Shown here: piece after piece, positions 8,601 to 16,950 of the stretch
Position numbering within the stretch: the first letter of the stretch is position 1
How the letters are laid out: each line of letters opens with the position of its first letter
DNA from: Pseudoflavitalea rhizosphaerae
GTDB taxonomy: Bacteria > Bacteroidota > Bacteroidia > Chitinophagales > Chitinophagaceae
Direction of reading: 5' to 3'
DNA length: 64,000 nt
Assembly (NCBI RefSeq): GCF_003991355.1
Contig: NZ_RCSU01000001.1
Location: 620,001-684,000, forward strand
Program-made: the position numbers and the translations under genes
Notes under the pieces: generated by a model
Databases searched by the model: none
What the model was told of the DNA's origin: nothing
Seen by the model: the letters and a program-made list of their open reading frames with translations, nothing else

Positions 8601-9123
8601 AGGAAATCAGCTCTCCGATTATTATGGCGGATGGAACAACACTTTCAACTACAAAGGATTTGAACTCGGCATCTTCTTCCAGTACGATTTCGGAAGAGAA
8701 CTGTACAACAACCAGAGCCGCAATATGGCGCGCAAAGGCGATATGAATATCAATGGCATCCTCTGGTATTATGATAACCGCTGGACCACACCCGGACAGA
8801 TCACTTCCGTACCGCGCAGCATCAACAATGCAGCAGAAGTGAATTCCGCCCGCGGAGACCTGGCCTCCACACGCTGGCTCGAAGATGCAAGCTATATCCG
8901 TCTGAAGAGCATCAACTTTTCGTACAGGCTTCCCCGTAAGCCCGTTGAAAAACTGGGCATGCAGGAGATCTCCGTATTTGCACAATGCCTGAACGTTCAT
9001 ACCTGGACCAAATGGTCTGGCTATGATCCTGAATTCTATCTCGACGGAGATAATTACACTACCTATACAGGTCTGATCCCGCAAACCAGGTCATTTCAAT
9101 TTGGTATCACCGCAAAATTCTAA
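5602..9123 (+). CDS. SusC/RagA-family TonB-dependent outer membrane transporter with STN domain, locus 1
   Basis: A 1,173-residue active importer. Order: a long amino extension of ~43 residues, a signal helix (MRLTTLFILAACLSVSAS), an STN signalling domain (~73-130), a carboxypeptidase-regulatory-like domain (~153-240, VGYESMEI), a plug with DLNEVVVTGYATQQ and YIVDGIPI (~254-395), then the beta-barrel ending in an aromatic-rich strand and Phe. The STN domain marks it as a transducer to FecR. The ATG is supported because the preceding ACCAAACACTGCAA (5585-5598) is nearly repeated before the locus 3 susC start. SusD follows after three bases. The downstream peptidases suggest a peptide or peptide-containing substrate, but this is inference. 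Confidence 0.95.
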   Translation: MQKTAAPAPAFIPGLATSATQGISRVQPQAMPYGLTAQLLRIMRLTTLFILAACLSVSASTSSQTITLKGKDLPMKKIFASIEEQTGYVVFYNQGLLANTHPVTVSASAMPLDKFMGMVLKDQPLLFMISDKTIVLSEKIIISKTVAEPVLPPVDISGTIRNAAGDPLAGVSITIKGSSTGTTTAANGTFTMNNIPEDAILQVSIVGYESMEIAIRKTNNGHTAQTTDKKQARQLSIGAGNQLTLNITLNAQVLDLNEVVVTGYATQQRRAITGSISRVRAKDIEKMPVQTLDAAIQGRMPGVQIQSQSGIPGGAIKVEIRGQGSITAGTNPLYIVDGIPINSDNSTTTVSSNPLAVINPKDIESIEVLKDAAAASVYGAQAGNGVVLITTKKGTAGATRFNLTLQTGFVKPINLMPLMNTQQYLGGRIEAMMNANPTRDYAWAKTQVLTQSKLPTTMTDEEMAALPTYDWHRAVYQTGKSNKADFSAAGGSGKTTYRISGSYENTTGSIVASKFKRGTVNLFLNSQISNKLSFSGNINLTSIKQNGPSGGAGSSTLFSSPAYAGPMMLPFIPIYKEDGTLNYNYNGFPGIFTQNPVHTSTLNDQEDKTAGLLANLQLQYKIIKGLTYKTTVGLDYRNIQGRRYVDPRTQEGYVKRGVLNTYQQTPKSFANTHTLNYQRTFNDKHDINLIAGGEYRSFESESNSVSGEGFPNFEFRQMQSAALITGASGSWTGVKRMGTFFQANWFGSQRYMASAIIRYDGSSRFGTNNMFGWFPAISVGWDMAQEDFLNKYNWIDQLKLRTGYGETGNDQIGNFVSRSLFGGGITYNNEPGIQPNSLGNANLRWERNATINIGLDFSFLQRRIFGSVEVYKRTSKDLLLSQPVPWIAGYEEIYNNVGEVVNKGLELELGVHLVKSSDFNWVSNFNISFLNNKVTKLYDTLQELPGDPSVRVGYSLKTNFYTQYAGVNSATGRPLFYDNAGNLSYTPPAQTANAYTPFGRGNQLSDYYGGWNNTFNYKGFELGIFFQYDFGRELYNNQSRNMARKGDMNINGILWYYDNRWTTPGQITSVPRSINNAAEVNSARGDLASTRWLEDASYIRLKSINFSYRLPRKPVEKLGMQEISVFAQCLNVHTWTKWSGYDPEFYLDGDNYTTYTGLIPQTRSFQFGITAKF

Positions 9124-9126
9124 CAC

Positions 9127-10560
9127 ATGGTTTCCACAACATCACTATATAAGATCCTGGCGGCCTGCTTCATCGGAAGCACGCTGTTCTCCTGCAAGAA
9201 AATGCTGGAGCTGAACCCCAAACAATCGATCGATTCCGGTATCGCTCTCAATACCGAACAGGGTGTGAACGCCGCAACCACAGGCATTTATTCGCGACTG
9301 CAAAGCTCCAACCAGTACGGCCGGAACTATTACGCCATTGCAGAAGCGCTTGCAGATAACGTATACCATTCCGGTAACTCATCACAACTGGCCAATGAAT
9401 GCAGCAATGCGCCGGGCTCACATTTCACCAACTGGCAATCCTGTTACTACGCCATCAATCAATCCAACCTCGTGCTGGATGCATTGAAAACACTGCCTGC
9501 AAATCAGCTCTACAAAGATGGCATCGCTGCACAGGTGTATTTTCTCCGTGCACTTTTCTATCATGATCTCGCACGTACACAGGCATACGACCCCACGGCC
9601 ATCTACGCTCCCGCCAATAAAGGCGGTGTGCCCATCGTTACCAATGGTGTGAATGATATCGATGAGATCAGCTTCGAAGCCCGGGCAAGCATTCCCGATG
9701 TATATAAAAGGATCTATGATGATCTCGACAGTTCCTATGCCTGCTTCAACCGCAACAATGCACAAACAAGCATCCACAAAGCCACCAAATCCGCTGTGGT
9801 TGCACTTTACACACGTGTTGCCCTGTATAACGGAGATTATCAAAAAGCGGTGGACAAAGCCACGGAATCACTCACACTCAGTGGCAGTAAGTTCATGAGT
9901 AATGCCAATTATATGAGTGGATGGAGAGCCGAAGTAAACCCTGAATCCATCTTCGAAATAAAATTCAATGTGAGTGAAAATTTGGGCAGCGACAATTCCC
10001 TCAGGGGCATGTTCACTACCCGTGCATTCCTTACCGATGTTACTGCAAGTATTCATGGTGTGATAGTAGCTAAACAATCCTTCTATGATCTTATGCCCGC
10101 CGGCGATGTTCGTAAAGGTCTGTACATGTTTGGACTGGGCGCCAACTCGGCCAAACTGGAATGCACCAAGTATATCTCGAAGAATAAAGTGGCCAACCTG
10201 GACAATATTCCGGTGATCCGTGTATCCGAAGTGTATCTCAACCGTGCGGAAGCTGCTTACAAAACCGGTACACCTGCCGGTGAGGCACAGGCGCTGGATG
10301 ACCTGAATACTATCCGACAACGTGCCGGCTTAACCGCAGTAAGCCTCAGCGGCCAGGCCCTGCTGGATGAGATCCTGCTGCAACGCAGACTGGAACTGGC
10401 GTTTGAAGGGCATCGATTCTTCGACCTGAAAAGGAATGGCATGGACATTATCAAGGAAACTGGCGATATCCTTTTTACCGACTACCGCATATTGCCCCGC
10501 ATCCCCATCCGGGAAGTGAATGCCAACAGTAAACTCGAACAGAATGAAGGGTACAAATGA
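9127..10560 (+). CDS. SusD/RagB-family surface nutrient-binding lipoprotein, locus 1
   Basis: A 477-residue lipoprotein with lipobox LFSC at residue 23, which would sit on the cell surface as the lid of SusC 1. It shows the amino-terminal SusD block (LELNPKQSID, YYAINQSNLVLDAL, VYFLRALFYHDLART) and the carboxy-terminal RagB/SusD block (VSEVYLNRAEAAYKTG, LLDEILLQRRLELAFEGHRF, FFDLKRNG). The TPR-like helices between them are the usual SusC-docking scaffold. It begins three bases after the SusC stop, so the two are translationally linked. Ligand identity is not readable from the sequence. Confidence 0.95.
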   Translation: MVSTTSLYKILAACFIGSTLFSCKKMLELNPKQSIDSGIALNTEQGVNAATTGIYSRLQSSNQYGRNYYAIAEALADNVYHSGNSSQLANECSNAPGSHFTNWQSCYYAINQSNLVLDALKTLPANQLYKDGIAAQVYFLRALFYHDLARTQAYDPTAIYAPANKGGVPIVTNGVNDIDEISFEARASIPDVYKRIYDDLDSSYACFNRNNAQTSIHKATKSAVVALYTRVALYNGDYQKAVDKATESLTLSGSKFMSNANYMSGWRAEVNPESIFEIKFNVSENLGSDNSLRGMFTTRAFLTDVTASIHGVIVAKQSFYDLMPAGDVRKGLYMFGLGANSAKLECTKYISKNKVANLDNIPVIRVSEVYLNRAEAAYKTGTPAGEAQALDDLNTIRQRAGLTAVSLSGQALLDEILLQRRLELAFEGHRFFDLKRNGMDIIKETGDILFTDYRILPRIPIREVNANSKLEQNEGYK

Positions 10561-10582
10561 TCACCAGACAAAAAATCATTAC

Positions 10583-11056
10583 ATGAAAAAGATCACTCAA
10601 ATCATTACGATGCTGGTGATGATGTTATCACTCAGCTCCTGTTTCAAGAACTATGATGAGCGCTATCAATATACTGCGCCCACTATCGAATTTGAAAATG
10701 CCGTTTCTGTAAGCAAAGCCGCCGGCAAGAACTATCCCATCCTGCCCACCAAACAAAAACCGTCGAGCGGGGTGGTGAAATACAGGGTAAATTTCTTCGG
10801 AACACAACCCACTGAAGATGTAACATTATCATTCCGCGTAGTCAGCAGTGAAAGCACAGCCGTGGAAGGAACCGATTACCATTTGCCAAATGGCACTACA
10901 TTTACAGTGAGCAAGGGAACCAGTTTCGGTTATGTGGAAGTGGAAGCCCTGAACACCATGGCCGGCACACCACTGTTGGTACTGGAGTTAACAGGGACCG
11001 AAAAAGTGAAGACAGCCGACCTGTACAAAACCATCGGAATCTCCTTTGCACCTTAA
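10583..11056 (+). CDS. Small SusD-linked lipoprotein, DUF4843-like
   Basis: A 157-residue lipoprotein: MKKITQIITMLVMMLSLSSC predicts lipid attachment at Cys20. The rest is beta-rich with a Calx-beta/Ig-like run (SSESTAVEGTDYHLPNGTTF, SFGYVEVEALNTMAG), resembling the DUF4843-type proteins often encoded after SusC/SusD. I start it at the ATG at 10583, since that exposes the signal peptide; an in-frame ATG at 10520 lies inside susD. It probably sits on the surface as an extra binding subunit of the SusCD complex. The family name is a likeness, not a proven assignment. Confidence 0.8.
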   Translation: MKKITQIITMLVMMLSLSSCFKNYDERYQYTAPTIEFENAVSVSKAAGKNYPILPTKQKPSSGVVKYRVNFFGTQPTEDVTLSFRVVSSESTAVEGTDYHLPNGTTFTVSKGTSFGYVEVEALNTMAGTPLLVLELTGTEKVKTADLYKTIGISFAP

Positions 11057-11058
11057 CC

Positions 11059-12105
11059 ATGGAAAAGAATATCAACTTCAGCCAACTACATGCTGCCGCC
11101 GGCCGTGAAATACAGGCCGGTGGCCAGCGTTGGCTCTTCTTCGGAGGAACGGCCTATCTCGGATTACAGCAACATCCGCGCATGCTGGAGTTCTATATGC
11201 AGGGCATACATCAGTATGGGATCAACAACGGCACTTCCCGTAACAACAATGTTCAATTTGCAGTGTATCCGGAAGTGGAAACGGCGCTGGCTAACCGCTT
11301 TGGAAGCCAGGCAGCCCTCGTCACTTCAAGTGGCTACCTGGCTGCGCAGATGGCCGTGAAATACCTAGCAGGTACGGCAACAGTTTTGTACGCACCCGCC
11401 ACACATCCTGCATTGTGGCTGCATGAGAACCCTGGTGTTTCAGGCAGCTTCAACAATTGGGCAACTCAAACAGTAGTGAAAATCAACAAAAGTGAACAAA
11501 ACAATTTCCTGGTAATCAGTAATACACTCAATAATCTTTTGCCTGAGCGCTATGATTTCAGCCCATTCAAAAATATATTACCGGAAAAGAAGATCCATTT
11601 CCTGCTGGACGATTCCCATGGCATCGGTATTTTGACCGAACAGCAATGGGTACCCGAACATCCGGGATTCAGCACCACAATCGTGGCATCGCTGGCAAAA
11701 GGTCTGGGCACGGATGCAGGTGTGGTATTGTCGGATGAGGCTACCATTGCGCGTTTGAAGCAATCACCCATTTATCTCGGTGCATCACCTCCTTCGCCTG
11801 CTGCCATGCAGGCTTTGTTACTGGCGGCACCCGTTTGCCAGGAGCAAAGAGAGAAGCTGCTGCAGAACATGCAGTACTTCCAGGAACATTGTAAAGCAGT
11901 TTGTCAGTATATCCCCGGCTTTCCGGTCTATTATTTTCCGGAAGCCGGGCTTTTTGAAAAGCTTTTGGAAAAAAAGATCGTCATATCATCTTTCCATTAT
12001 CCGCTGCCGACAGATCCTGAGTTGAACAGAGTGGTGATCAGCAGCCTGCACACCCAACAGGACATCGATAAGCTCCTGCTGGCTATTCATCAAGCACAAT
12101 CCTAA
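11059..12105 (+). CDS. PLP-dependent alpha-oxoamine synthase-like enzyme
   Basis: A 348-residue cytoplasmic fold-type I PLP enzyme related to 8-amino-7-oxononanoate synthase, 2-amino-3-ketobutyrate CoA ligase and serine palmitoyltransferase. Visible landmarks are YLGLQQHP, GTSR, TSSGYLAAQ, a ring-stacking His in ATHPAL, DDSHGIG (~184-190) and the Schiff-base lysine in ASLAKGLG (Lys214). It is ~40-50 residues shorter than typical AONS proteins. It begins two bases after the lipoprotein stop and ends four bases before a peptidase gene, so it belongs to the SusCD operon. These enzymes usually join an amino acid to an acyl-CoA. The substrate here is unknown; no other biotin genes are present, so a bioF role is not supported. 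Confidence 0.82.
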   Translation: MEKNINFSQLHAAAGREIQAGGQRWLFFGGTAYLGLQQHPRMLEFYMQGIHQYGINNGTSRNNNVQFAVYPEVETALANRFGSQAALVTSSGYLAAQMAVKYLAGTATVLYAPATHPALWLHENPGVSGSFNNWATQTVVKINKSEQNNFLVISNTLNNLLPERYDFSPFKNILPEKKIHFLLDDSHGIGILTEQQWVPEHPGFSTTIVASLAKGLGTDAGVVLSDEATIARLKQSPIYLGASPPSPAAMQALLLAAPVCQEQREKLLQNMQYFQEHCKAVCQYIPGFPVYYFPEAGLFEKLLEKKIVISSFHYPLPTDPELNRVVISSLHTQQDIDKLLLAIHQAQS

Positions 12106-12109
12106 CGCT

Positions 12110-14191
12110 ATGCGATATTTTCTCTCAGTCCTGTTTTTCTGTTTTGGTCATTCCCTTTTTGCACAATCCTATACATTGAGCGATCTCATGGCCACACCAT
12201 ATCTCTCCAGCCTCACAGCTGCATCAAAGCAATCCACACTACTGTTCACTGCCAACCAGCAGGGAAAGCGGAACCTGTTCATGATTGCCGGGGCTGGCCA
12301 GCCTGCACGTCAGCTCACACAGTTCAATGAAGATGATGGATTAGAGCTCAGCAGCGTGAACATCAGTCCTGATGGCGAATGGGCCGTATTTGTCCGGGGC
12401 GGCGATCATGGCGCCAATTCGGCTGCAAAGCCTACCAATGCCGCCAGTTATATCACTCCGCAAAAGATCCAGTTGTTCAGTGTGAACCTGGCAAGCGGTG
12501 AAGTGAAGAACCTGGGCGATGGAGATTTTCCACAATTCCATCCCGGATCAAAGAAGATCGTATTCCTCCATAAAAATCAACCCTGGATTGTCCCTACGGA
12601 TGGCAGCCAGGCAGCCAAACCACTATTTCAGGTAGCCGGCTCCGTCAGAGGTATGCAATGGAGCCCCGATGGAAAATCTCTCGCCTTCACCACCCGCCGT
12701 GGCGCTTACTCTTTCATAGGTATTTATAACGAAGGAAAAGCACGCATCCAGTGGATCTCCCCATCTTTCTCACGAGATGATCAGGCGCGATGGAGCCCGG
12801 ACGGGCAACAGCTTGCTTTCATCCGTCAACCCGCCAGCGGCGGCGCACTGGATTCATTGCTGAAAAAGAAACACAGCACCTGGTCCGTAATGATATCCGG
12901 CCTTGATGATGAAAGCGCAAAAGAGATTTTTAAGACGCCAGCCACCCTCAGAGGTTCTGTCCCATCCTGGCAGGGAGGCTTCAATCTCAAATGGCCTGTG
13001 AAGGACCGTATCGTTTTCCTTTCTTACCAGGATGGATGGCCTCACCTGTATACCGTTCACCCACAAACGAAATTGGTACATCAACTTACCAAAGGGAAAT
13101 ATGTGGTGGAAGATATTAATTATAGCAGCGACGGGACCAAAATTGCTTTCTGCGCCAATACCGGCAATACGCCAGGCGATAATGACCGCAGGCATATTGG
13201 CATCGTTCCTGTAACCGGTGGCGATATCCGCTGGGCCACCAGCGGCGATGGCATAGAAACTGCCCCCAGCTTCACTTCCAGCGATCAATCGATCGCGTAT
13301 TTCAGCAATACTGCTCAACGCCCTCTCCTGCCCACCATCCTGAAACTGGAACCCAATGCAAAACCGGAATTGCAGGCCGAAGAGCTGCTGGGTAATTTCG
13401 ATTACAACAAACTGATCACACCCAAACAGGTACATTTCAAATCACCTGATGGTGTAACCGTATATGGTCAACTGTTCGCACCGCAAAATGCTACAGCCAA
13501 ATCACCTGCCATGATTTATGTACATGGCGGTCCCCGCAGGCAGATGTACCTGGGCTGGCACAATATGGACTATTATTTCTACGATTACCAGACCAATCAA
13601 TACCTGGCAAGCCTTGGTTTTGTTGTGCTCGCCGTGAACTATCGTATGGGAACGGGCTATGGATATGAGTTCCAGCACCCGGACAATGCAGGAATGAATG
13701 GCGCATCCGAATACATCGATGTGCTGGCTGCCGGCAAATGGCTTGCCAGGCAATCCGGAGTTGATCCCAAAGCCATCGGCATCTATGGCGGCTCCTATGG
13801 CGGCTATCTCACTGCCATGGCGCTTGGCCGCAACTCAGATATATTCAAGGCCGGCGTAGACATTCACGGAGTGCACAACAGGAAAAAGAAACTGAACGAA
13901 GAAGAGTATGCGCCCGACTTCAATGAAGCCGCCCGCATTGCCTGGGAATCATCTCCATCCAAATGGGTGAATGGCTGGCGCTCCCCTGCCCTCATCATCC
14001 ACGCCGATGATGACCAGAATGTGGCCTTCTCCCAAAGTCTCGATCTCGTGAACAGGCTCAAAGCCAAAGGCGTTCCCACCGAATACCTGGTGATCCCGGA
14101 CGATACCCATCACTGGATGCTCTTCTCCAATCTGGTGAAAGTAAAGGAAGCCACCACCCGGTTCCTGCAACAACAGTTGATGAAAAAATAA
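12110..14191 (+). CDS. S9-family (prolyl oligopeptidase-type) serine peptidase, exported
   Basis: A 693-residue protein with a signal peptide (MRYFLSVLFFCFGHSLFAQ), an amino-terminal beta-propeller of WD40-like PD40 repeats (MQWSPDGKSLAF, ARWSPDGQQLAF, INYSSDGTKIAF; ~60-420) and a carboxy-terminal alpha/beta-hydrolase domain. The catalytic triad reads as Ser562 in GGSYGG, Asp633 in HADDDQN and His667 in DDTHHW. The propeller restricts access to short peptides. It is probably periplasmic and trims peptides brought in by SusC 1, exopeptidase or oligopeptidase style. It is tightly packed in the operon, 4 bases after the PLP enzyme and 13 before the PBP4-type gene. Confidence 0.92.
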   Translation: MRYFLSVLFFCFGHSLFAQSYTLSDLMATPYLSSLTAASKQSTLLFTANQQGKRNLFMIAGAGQPARQLTQFNEDDGLELSSVNISPDGEWAVFVRGGDHGANSAAKPTNAASYITPQKIQLFSVNLASGEVKNLGDGDFPQFHPGSKKIVFLHKNQPWIVPTDGSQAAKPLFQVAGSVRGMQWSPDGKSLAFTTRRGAYSFIGIYNEGKARIQWISPSFSRDDQARWSPDGQQLAFIRQPASGGALDSLLKKKHSTWSVMISGLDDESAKEIFKTPATLRGSVPSWQGGFNLKWPVKDRIVFLSYQDGWPHLYTVHPQTKLVHQLTKGKYVVEDINYSSDGTKIAFCANTGNTPGDNDRRHIGIVPVTGGDIRWATSGDGIETAPSFTSSDQSIAYFSNTAQRPLLPTILKLEPNAKPELQAEELLGNFDYNKLITPKQVHFKSPDGVTVYGQLFAPQNATAKSPAMIYVHGGPRRQMYLGWHNMDYYFYDYQTNQYLASLGFVVLAVNYRMGTGYGYEFQHPDNAGMNGASEYIDVLAAGKWLARQSGVDPKAIGIYGGSYGGYLTAMALGRNSDIFKAGVDIHGVHNRKKKLNEEEYAPDFNEAARIAWESSPSKWVNGWRSPALIIHADDDQNVAFSQSLDLVNRLKAKGVPTEYLVIPDDTHHWMLFSNLVKVKEATTRFLQQQLMKK

Positions 14192-14204
14192 ACCGTCCCG
14201 TTAC

Positions 14205-15500
14205 ATGAAATATTTACCCCTGATCATAGCCGTTATATGGCTATCTGCCTGCAGTACGCAACAACGCATCGCCAATGCCATACATCCGGAACGCGATACA
14301 GCCCTTGCCAATGCCTTCACCGGCATCTGTATTTATGATGAAGCCTCCGGGAAAATCATCGTTCAACACAATGCAGACAAACAATTCATCCCGGCCAGCA
14401 ATATGAAACTGTTCACCAGTTATGCATCGATGAAATACCTGCCGGACAGCCTGCCGGGCTGGTTCATCCATGAAAGCCGCGACAGTCTTTACCTGCAGCC
14501 CAATGGCGACCCCAGCTTCCTCCACCCGGCATTTGAAACACAAAAAGTATTCGACCTGCTGAAAGCAACCCGCAAACCGGTTATGCTGGTTATTCCATCA
14601 ACTCAATTCACACCGCGCGGTTTCGGCTGGGCCTGGAATAATTTCCAGGAATTCTATATGCCTGAAAGGTCCGCTATGCCTATCTATGGTAACGTGGTGC
14701 GCTTTACCAGGGAACCGGAAGGCCTGCGCGCCATGCCAGCTTATTTCCAAACCCGGCTTACAGTGAATGAGCTCAATGGTAAAGGAGTGAACGTAAGAAG
14801 GGAGGAAGATGGAAATGTTTTCACCGCCAACAGCTCCACACTGAATTCTCTTATGCGTCCGTTCACACAGAAAGCAGACCCCGGATTTGTATACAAACTA
14901 CTGGCTGATACTTTATCGAAACTGGGCATCAGCAGCCCGGCAATCCGAAGTTCCGCCCCCGGCATCGATTTCAGGCCATTCTACACGCAGCATACAGATT
15001 CTGTTATACAATTCATGATGCTGCACAGCGATAATTTCTTTGCCGAACAATTATTGCTGATGGCAGGCCGCGAGATCACCGGGAAACTGGCAGACAGGTC
15101 CACGATCAATTCCCTGCTGAAACAAGACCATAAAGATCTTCCCGATCATCCGCGCTGGGTAGACGGCAGCGGACTCAGCAGGAACAACCTGGTATCACCA
15201 CATGCCTTTGTAACACTGCTCAATAAAATGAAAAAGGAGTTCGGGTGGAAACGACTATCCAACATTCTCGTAAATGGCGGTGAAGGCGGCACACTCAAAA
15301 GCTATTATTCAGAATATCCCGAAAACATATTTGCCAAAACCGGCACGCTCAACGGGCAGGCAACACTCAGTGGTTTCCTGATCACGAAAAAAGGAAGAAT
15401 GCTCACGTTCTCTTTTCTCGTGAACAATCACCAGGCCCCTCCCGGTGCCGTTAAGAGTGCAGTCAGGAACACAATCACCAAAATCATTGATCACTATTAA
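14205..15500 (+). CDS. D-alanyl-D-alanine carboxypeptidase/endopeptidase, PBP4 type (peptidase S13)
   Basis: A 431-residue penicillin-binding protein of the DacB class, with a lipoprotein signal (WLSAC, Cys16). Active-site motifs are complete: SNMK (Ser65-Lys68), SDN (275-277) and KTG (378-380). The spacing between the first two motifs is long, as expected for class C PBPs with an inserted domain. It would cut D-Ala-D-Ala or DD-crosslinks of peptidoglycan in the periplasm. Its place in a SusCD operon, not a cell-wall cluster, suggests a catabolic role on imported stem peptides, though a housekeeping role cannot be excluded. Confidence 0.93.
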   Translation: MKYLPLIIAVIWLSACSTQQRIANAIHPERDTALANAFTGICIYDEASGKIIVQHNADKQFIPASNMKLFTSYASMKYLPDSLPGWFIHESRDSLYLQPNGDPSFLHPAFETQKVFDLLKATRKPVMLVIPSTQFTPRGFGWAWNNFQEFYMPERSAMPIYGNVVRFTREPEGLRAMPAYFQTRLTVNELNGKGVNVRREEDGNVFTANSSTLNSLMRPFTQKADPGFVYKLLADTLSKLGISSPAIRSSAPGIDFRPFYTQHTDSVIQFMMLHSDNFFAEQLLLMAGREITGKLADRSTINSLLKQDHKDLPDHPRWVDGSGLSRNNLVSPHAFVTLLNKMKKEFGWKRLSNILVNGGEGGTLKSYYSEYPENIFAKTGTLNGQATLSGFLITKKGRMLTFSFLVNNHQAPPGAVKSAVRNTITKIIDHY

Positions 15501-15510
15501 TTGTTGAATA

Positions 15511-16641
15511 ATGAAAAAAAGCATTTCCGGAATTGTGCTGGCAACTGTTCTGGCCAGTCCCCTTTTGTTCCCCGGCGCATTACAGGCCCAGGAATCCGGC
15601 AGTTCCGCTTCACTGGAAGCCAAAGTGAAAGAATTGAACACAGAAATTGAAAACCTGCAATTCGATAATGACCGGCTCGCCAAAGCGGTGGATGATCTCA
15701 ACTGGTACAAAAAAATGGAAGAGATCGCGTATGTAGATAAAGTGCGGATCAGCAGCCTTCCTCCCACCGTAGTAAGAAATCCTACAGGCAAAGGCGTGAA
15801 GAATCCCGTCACCATTCAGGCCTATGTATTCATCCCGAAGAATATCGATCATAAAAAGAAATATCCGCTGATTGTTTTGCCGCATGGCGGCGTTCATGGT
15901 AATTTCGGGATTGGCAATGCGCATATAGTGAAGGAACTGATTGCACAGGGCTATGTAGTGACAGCTCCCGAATACCGTGGCAGCACAGGTTACGGCAAAA
16001 CATTCCAGCGCCAGATCGATTATGGCGGACGCGAAGTGGACGACACCAAAGCAAGCCGGGACTATATGGTGCAGAACTATGATTTTATAGACAAGAGCCG
16101 TGTGGGCATCATCGGGTGGAGCCATGGCGGCATGCTCACGCTTCTCAATCTTTTCCGTTTTCCTGAAAGTTATGCCGTTGGTTATGCAGGCGTGCCCGTG
16201 AGCGACCTGGTGGCGAGAATGGGTTATATGAATGAAGCATACCGCAAGCTCTTCTCCGCCGATTATCATCTCGGCAAGGAAGTGTACCAGAATATTGCAG
16301 AATACCGGAAACGTTCACCGGCCTGGAATGCAGAGAAACTCAAAACGCCCCTGCTCATCCACGCCAATACCAATGATGAAGATGTGAATATCCTGGAAGT
16401 GGAGCACCTGATCAAATCCCTCAAAGCGGAGAACAAAAAATTCGAATACAAGATCTACGACAGTTTCCCCGGTGGCCATCATTTCGACAGGATCGATAAT
16501 TACGCCAGCAAGGAGATCCGCCTGAAGATCTACCAGTTCCTGCAACCCATTCTCAAACCTGCAACGCCGTTCAAAGACCTGGATGCGCTGATCAGGGCCA
16601 GCTATTTCCCTGTTGCAGTAAAACCGGAAGAGAACAAATAG
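15511..16641 (+). CDS. Exported alpha/beta-hydrolase, S9 dipeptidyl-peptidase-like without propeller
   Basis: A 376-residue hydrolase with a signal peptide ending near LQAQES, then a short heptad-rich coiled coil (residues ~30-65, LEAKVKELNTEIENLQ) and a single hydrolase domain. The triad is likely Ser204 in GWSHGG, Asp289 or Asp291 in NDEDVN and His323 or His324 in GGHHFDR. Words such as YRGSTGYGKTFQ and WSHGG are typical of S9 peptidases, but the beta-propeller is replaced by the coiled coil, so oligomerisation may control access instead. It is the last gene of the locus 1 operon, followed by a terminator at 16686-16717. Confidence 0.9.
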   Translation: MKKSISGIVLATVLASPLLFPGALQAQESGSSASLEAKVKELNTEIENLQFDNDRLAKAVDDLNWYKKMEEIAYVDKVRISSLPPTVVRNPTGKGVKNPVTIQAYVFIPKNIDHKKKYPLIVLPHGGVHGNFGIGNAHIVKELIAQGYVVTAPEYRGSTGYGKTFQRQIDYGGREVDDTKASRDYMVQNYDFIDKSRVGIIGWSHGGMLTLLNLFRFPESYAVGYAGVPVSDLVARMGYMNEAYRKLFSADYHLGKEVYQNIAEYRKRSPAWNAEKLKTPLLIHANTNDEDVNILEVEHLIKSLKAENKKFEYKIYDSFPGGHHFDRIDNYASKEIRLKIYQFLQPILKPATPFKDLDALIRASYFPVAVKPEENK

Positions 16642-16685
16642 AAAAACGTACAGTTCACATTAGAAAAAGTCAACAACACTACAGC

Positions 16686-16717
16686 AAGGGTCGGCCATCA
16701 GGTTGACCCTTTTATTT
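16686..16717 (+). terminator. Terminator of the locus 1 operon
   Basis: AAGGGTC (16686-16692) pairs with GACCCTT (16705-16711), followed by TTATTTT. Confidence 0.8.
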
Positions 16718-16725
16718 TCGGAGTG

Positions 16726-16789
16726 GCCAGTTGCTCGCCGCCCGGCGACGCTGTGTTCTCCGGAGGCGAACAAATACAAGTCAACTGGC
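16726..16789. repeat. Degenerate copy of the palindromic element
   Basis: Outer arms GCCAGTTG (16726-16733) and CAACTGGC (16782-16789) are perfect complements. The interior, CCGGCGACgCTG...CCGGAGGCGAaCAAA, aligns base for base with the B-B' part of the fecR copy at 4430-4467, but the A hairpin is fused into B. Together with the terminator and the promoter at 16833 this fills the 309-base gap before sigma factor 2. Confidence 0.8.
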
Positions 16790-16832
16790 AACCACCTGAT
16801 TTAAATGCCTCTTCACATTTCCAGCTGAAAAG

Positions 16833-16862
16833 TTTGCTATTTTATAATAATCGATACATTTG
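16833..16862 (+). promoter_or_regulatory. Putative promoter of sigma factor 2 (TTTG-N18-TACATTTG)
   Basis: TTTG (16833-16836) and TACATTTG (16855-16862) match the Bacteroidota -33/-7 consensus with an 18-base spacer, one shorter than the usual 19-21. The leader to the TTG start at 16951 would be about 80 bases. Confidence 0.55.
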
Positions 16863-16950
16863 TTTGAATACCCATAGACCTCATCCTTCCGGAACAGCGC
16901 AGGATATAAATTACATTTATGACCCCATAATAAACAGGAAGTACGAGTAG

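Noticed and set aside
11059-12105. Assignment as bioF (biotin synthesis)
   Set aside because: No other biotin gene is near, the protein is short, and its operon is for uptake and peptide cleavage; only the superfamily is supported.
16723-16950. Plus-strand frame of 75 residues before sigma factor 2
   Set aside because: It runs through the palindromic repeat and the likely promoter of the sigma gene and has no domain, so it is not a gene.
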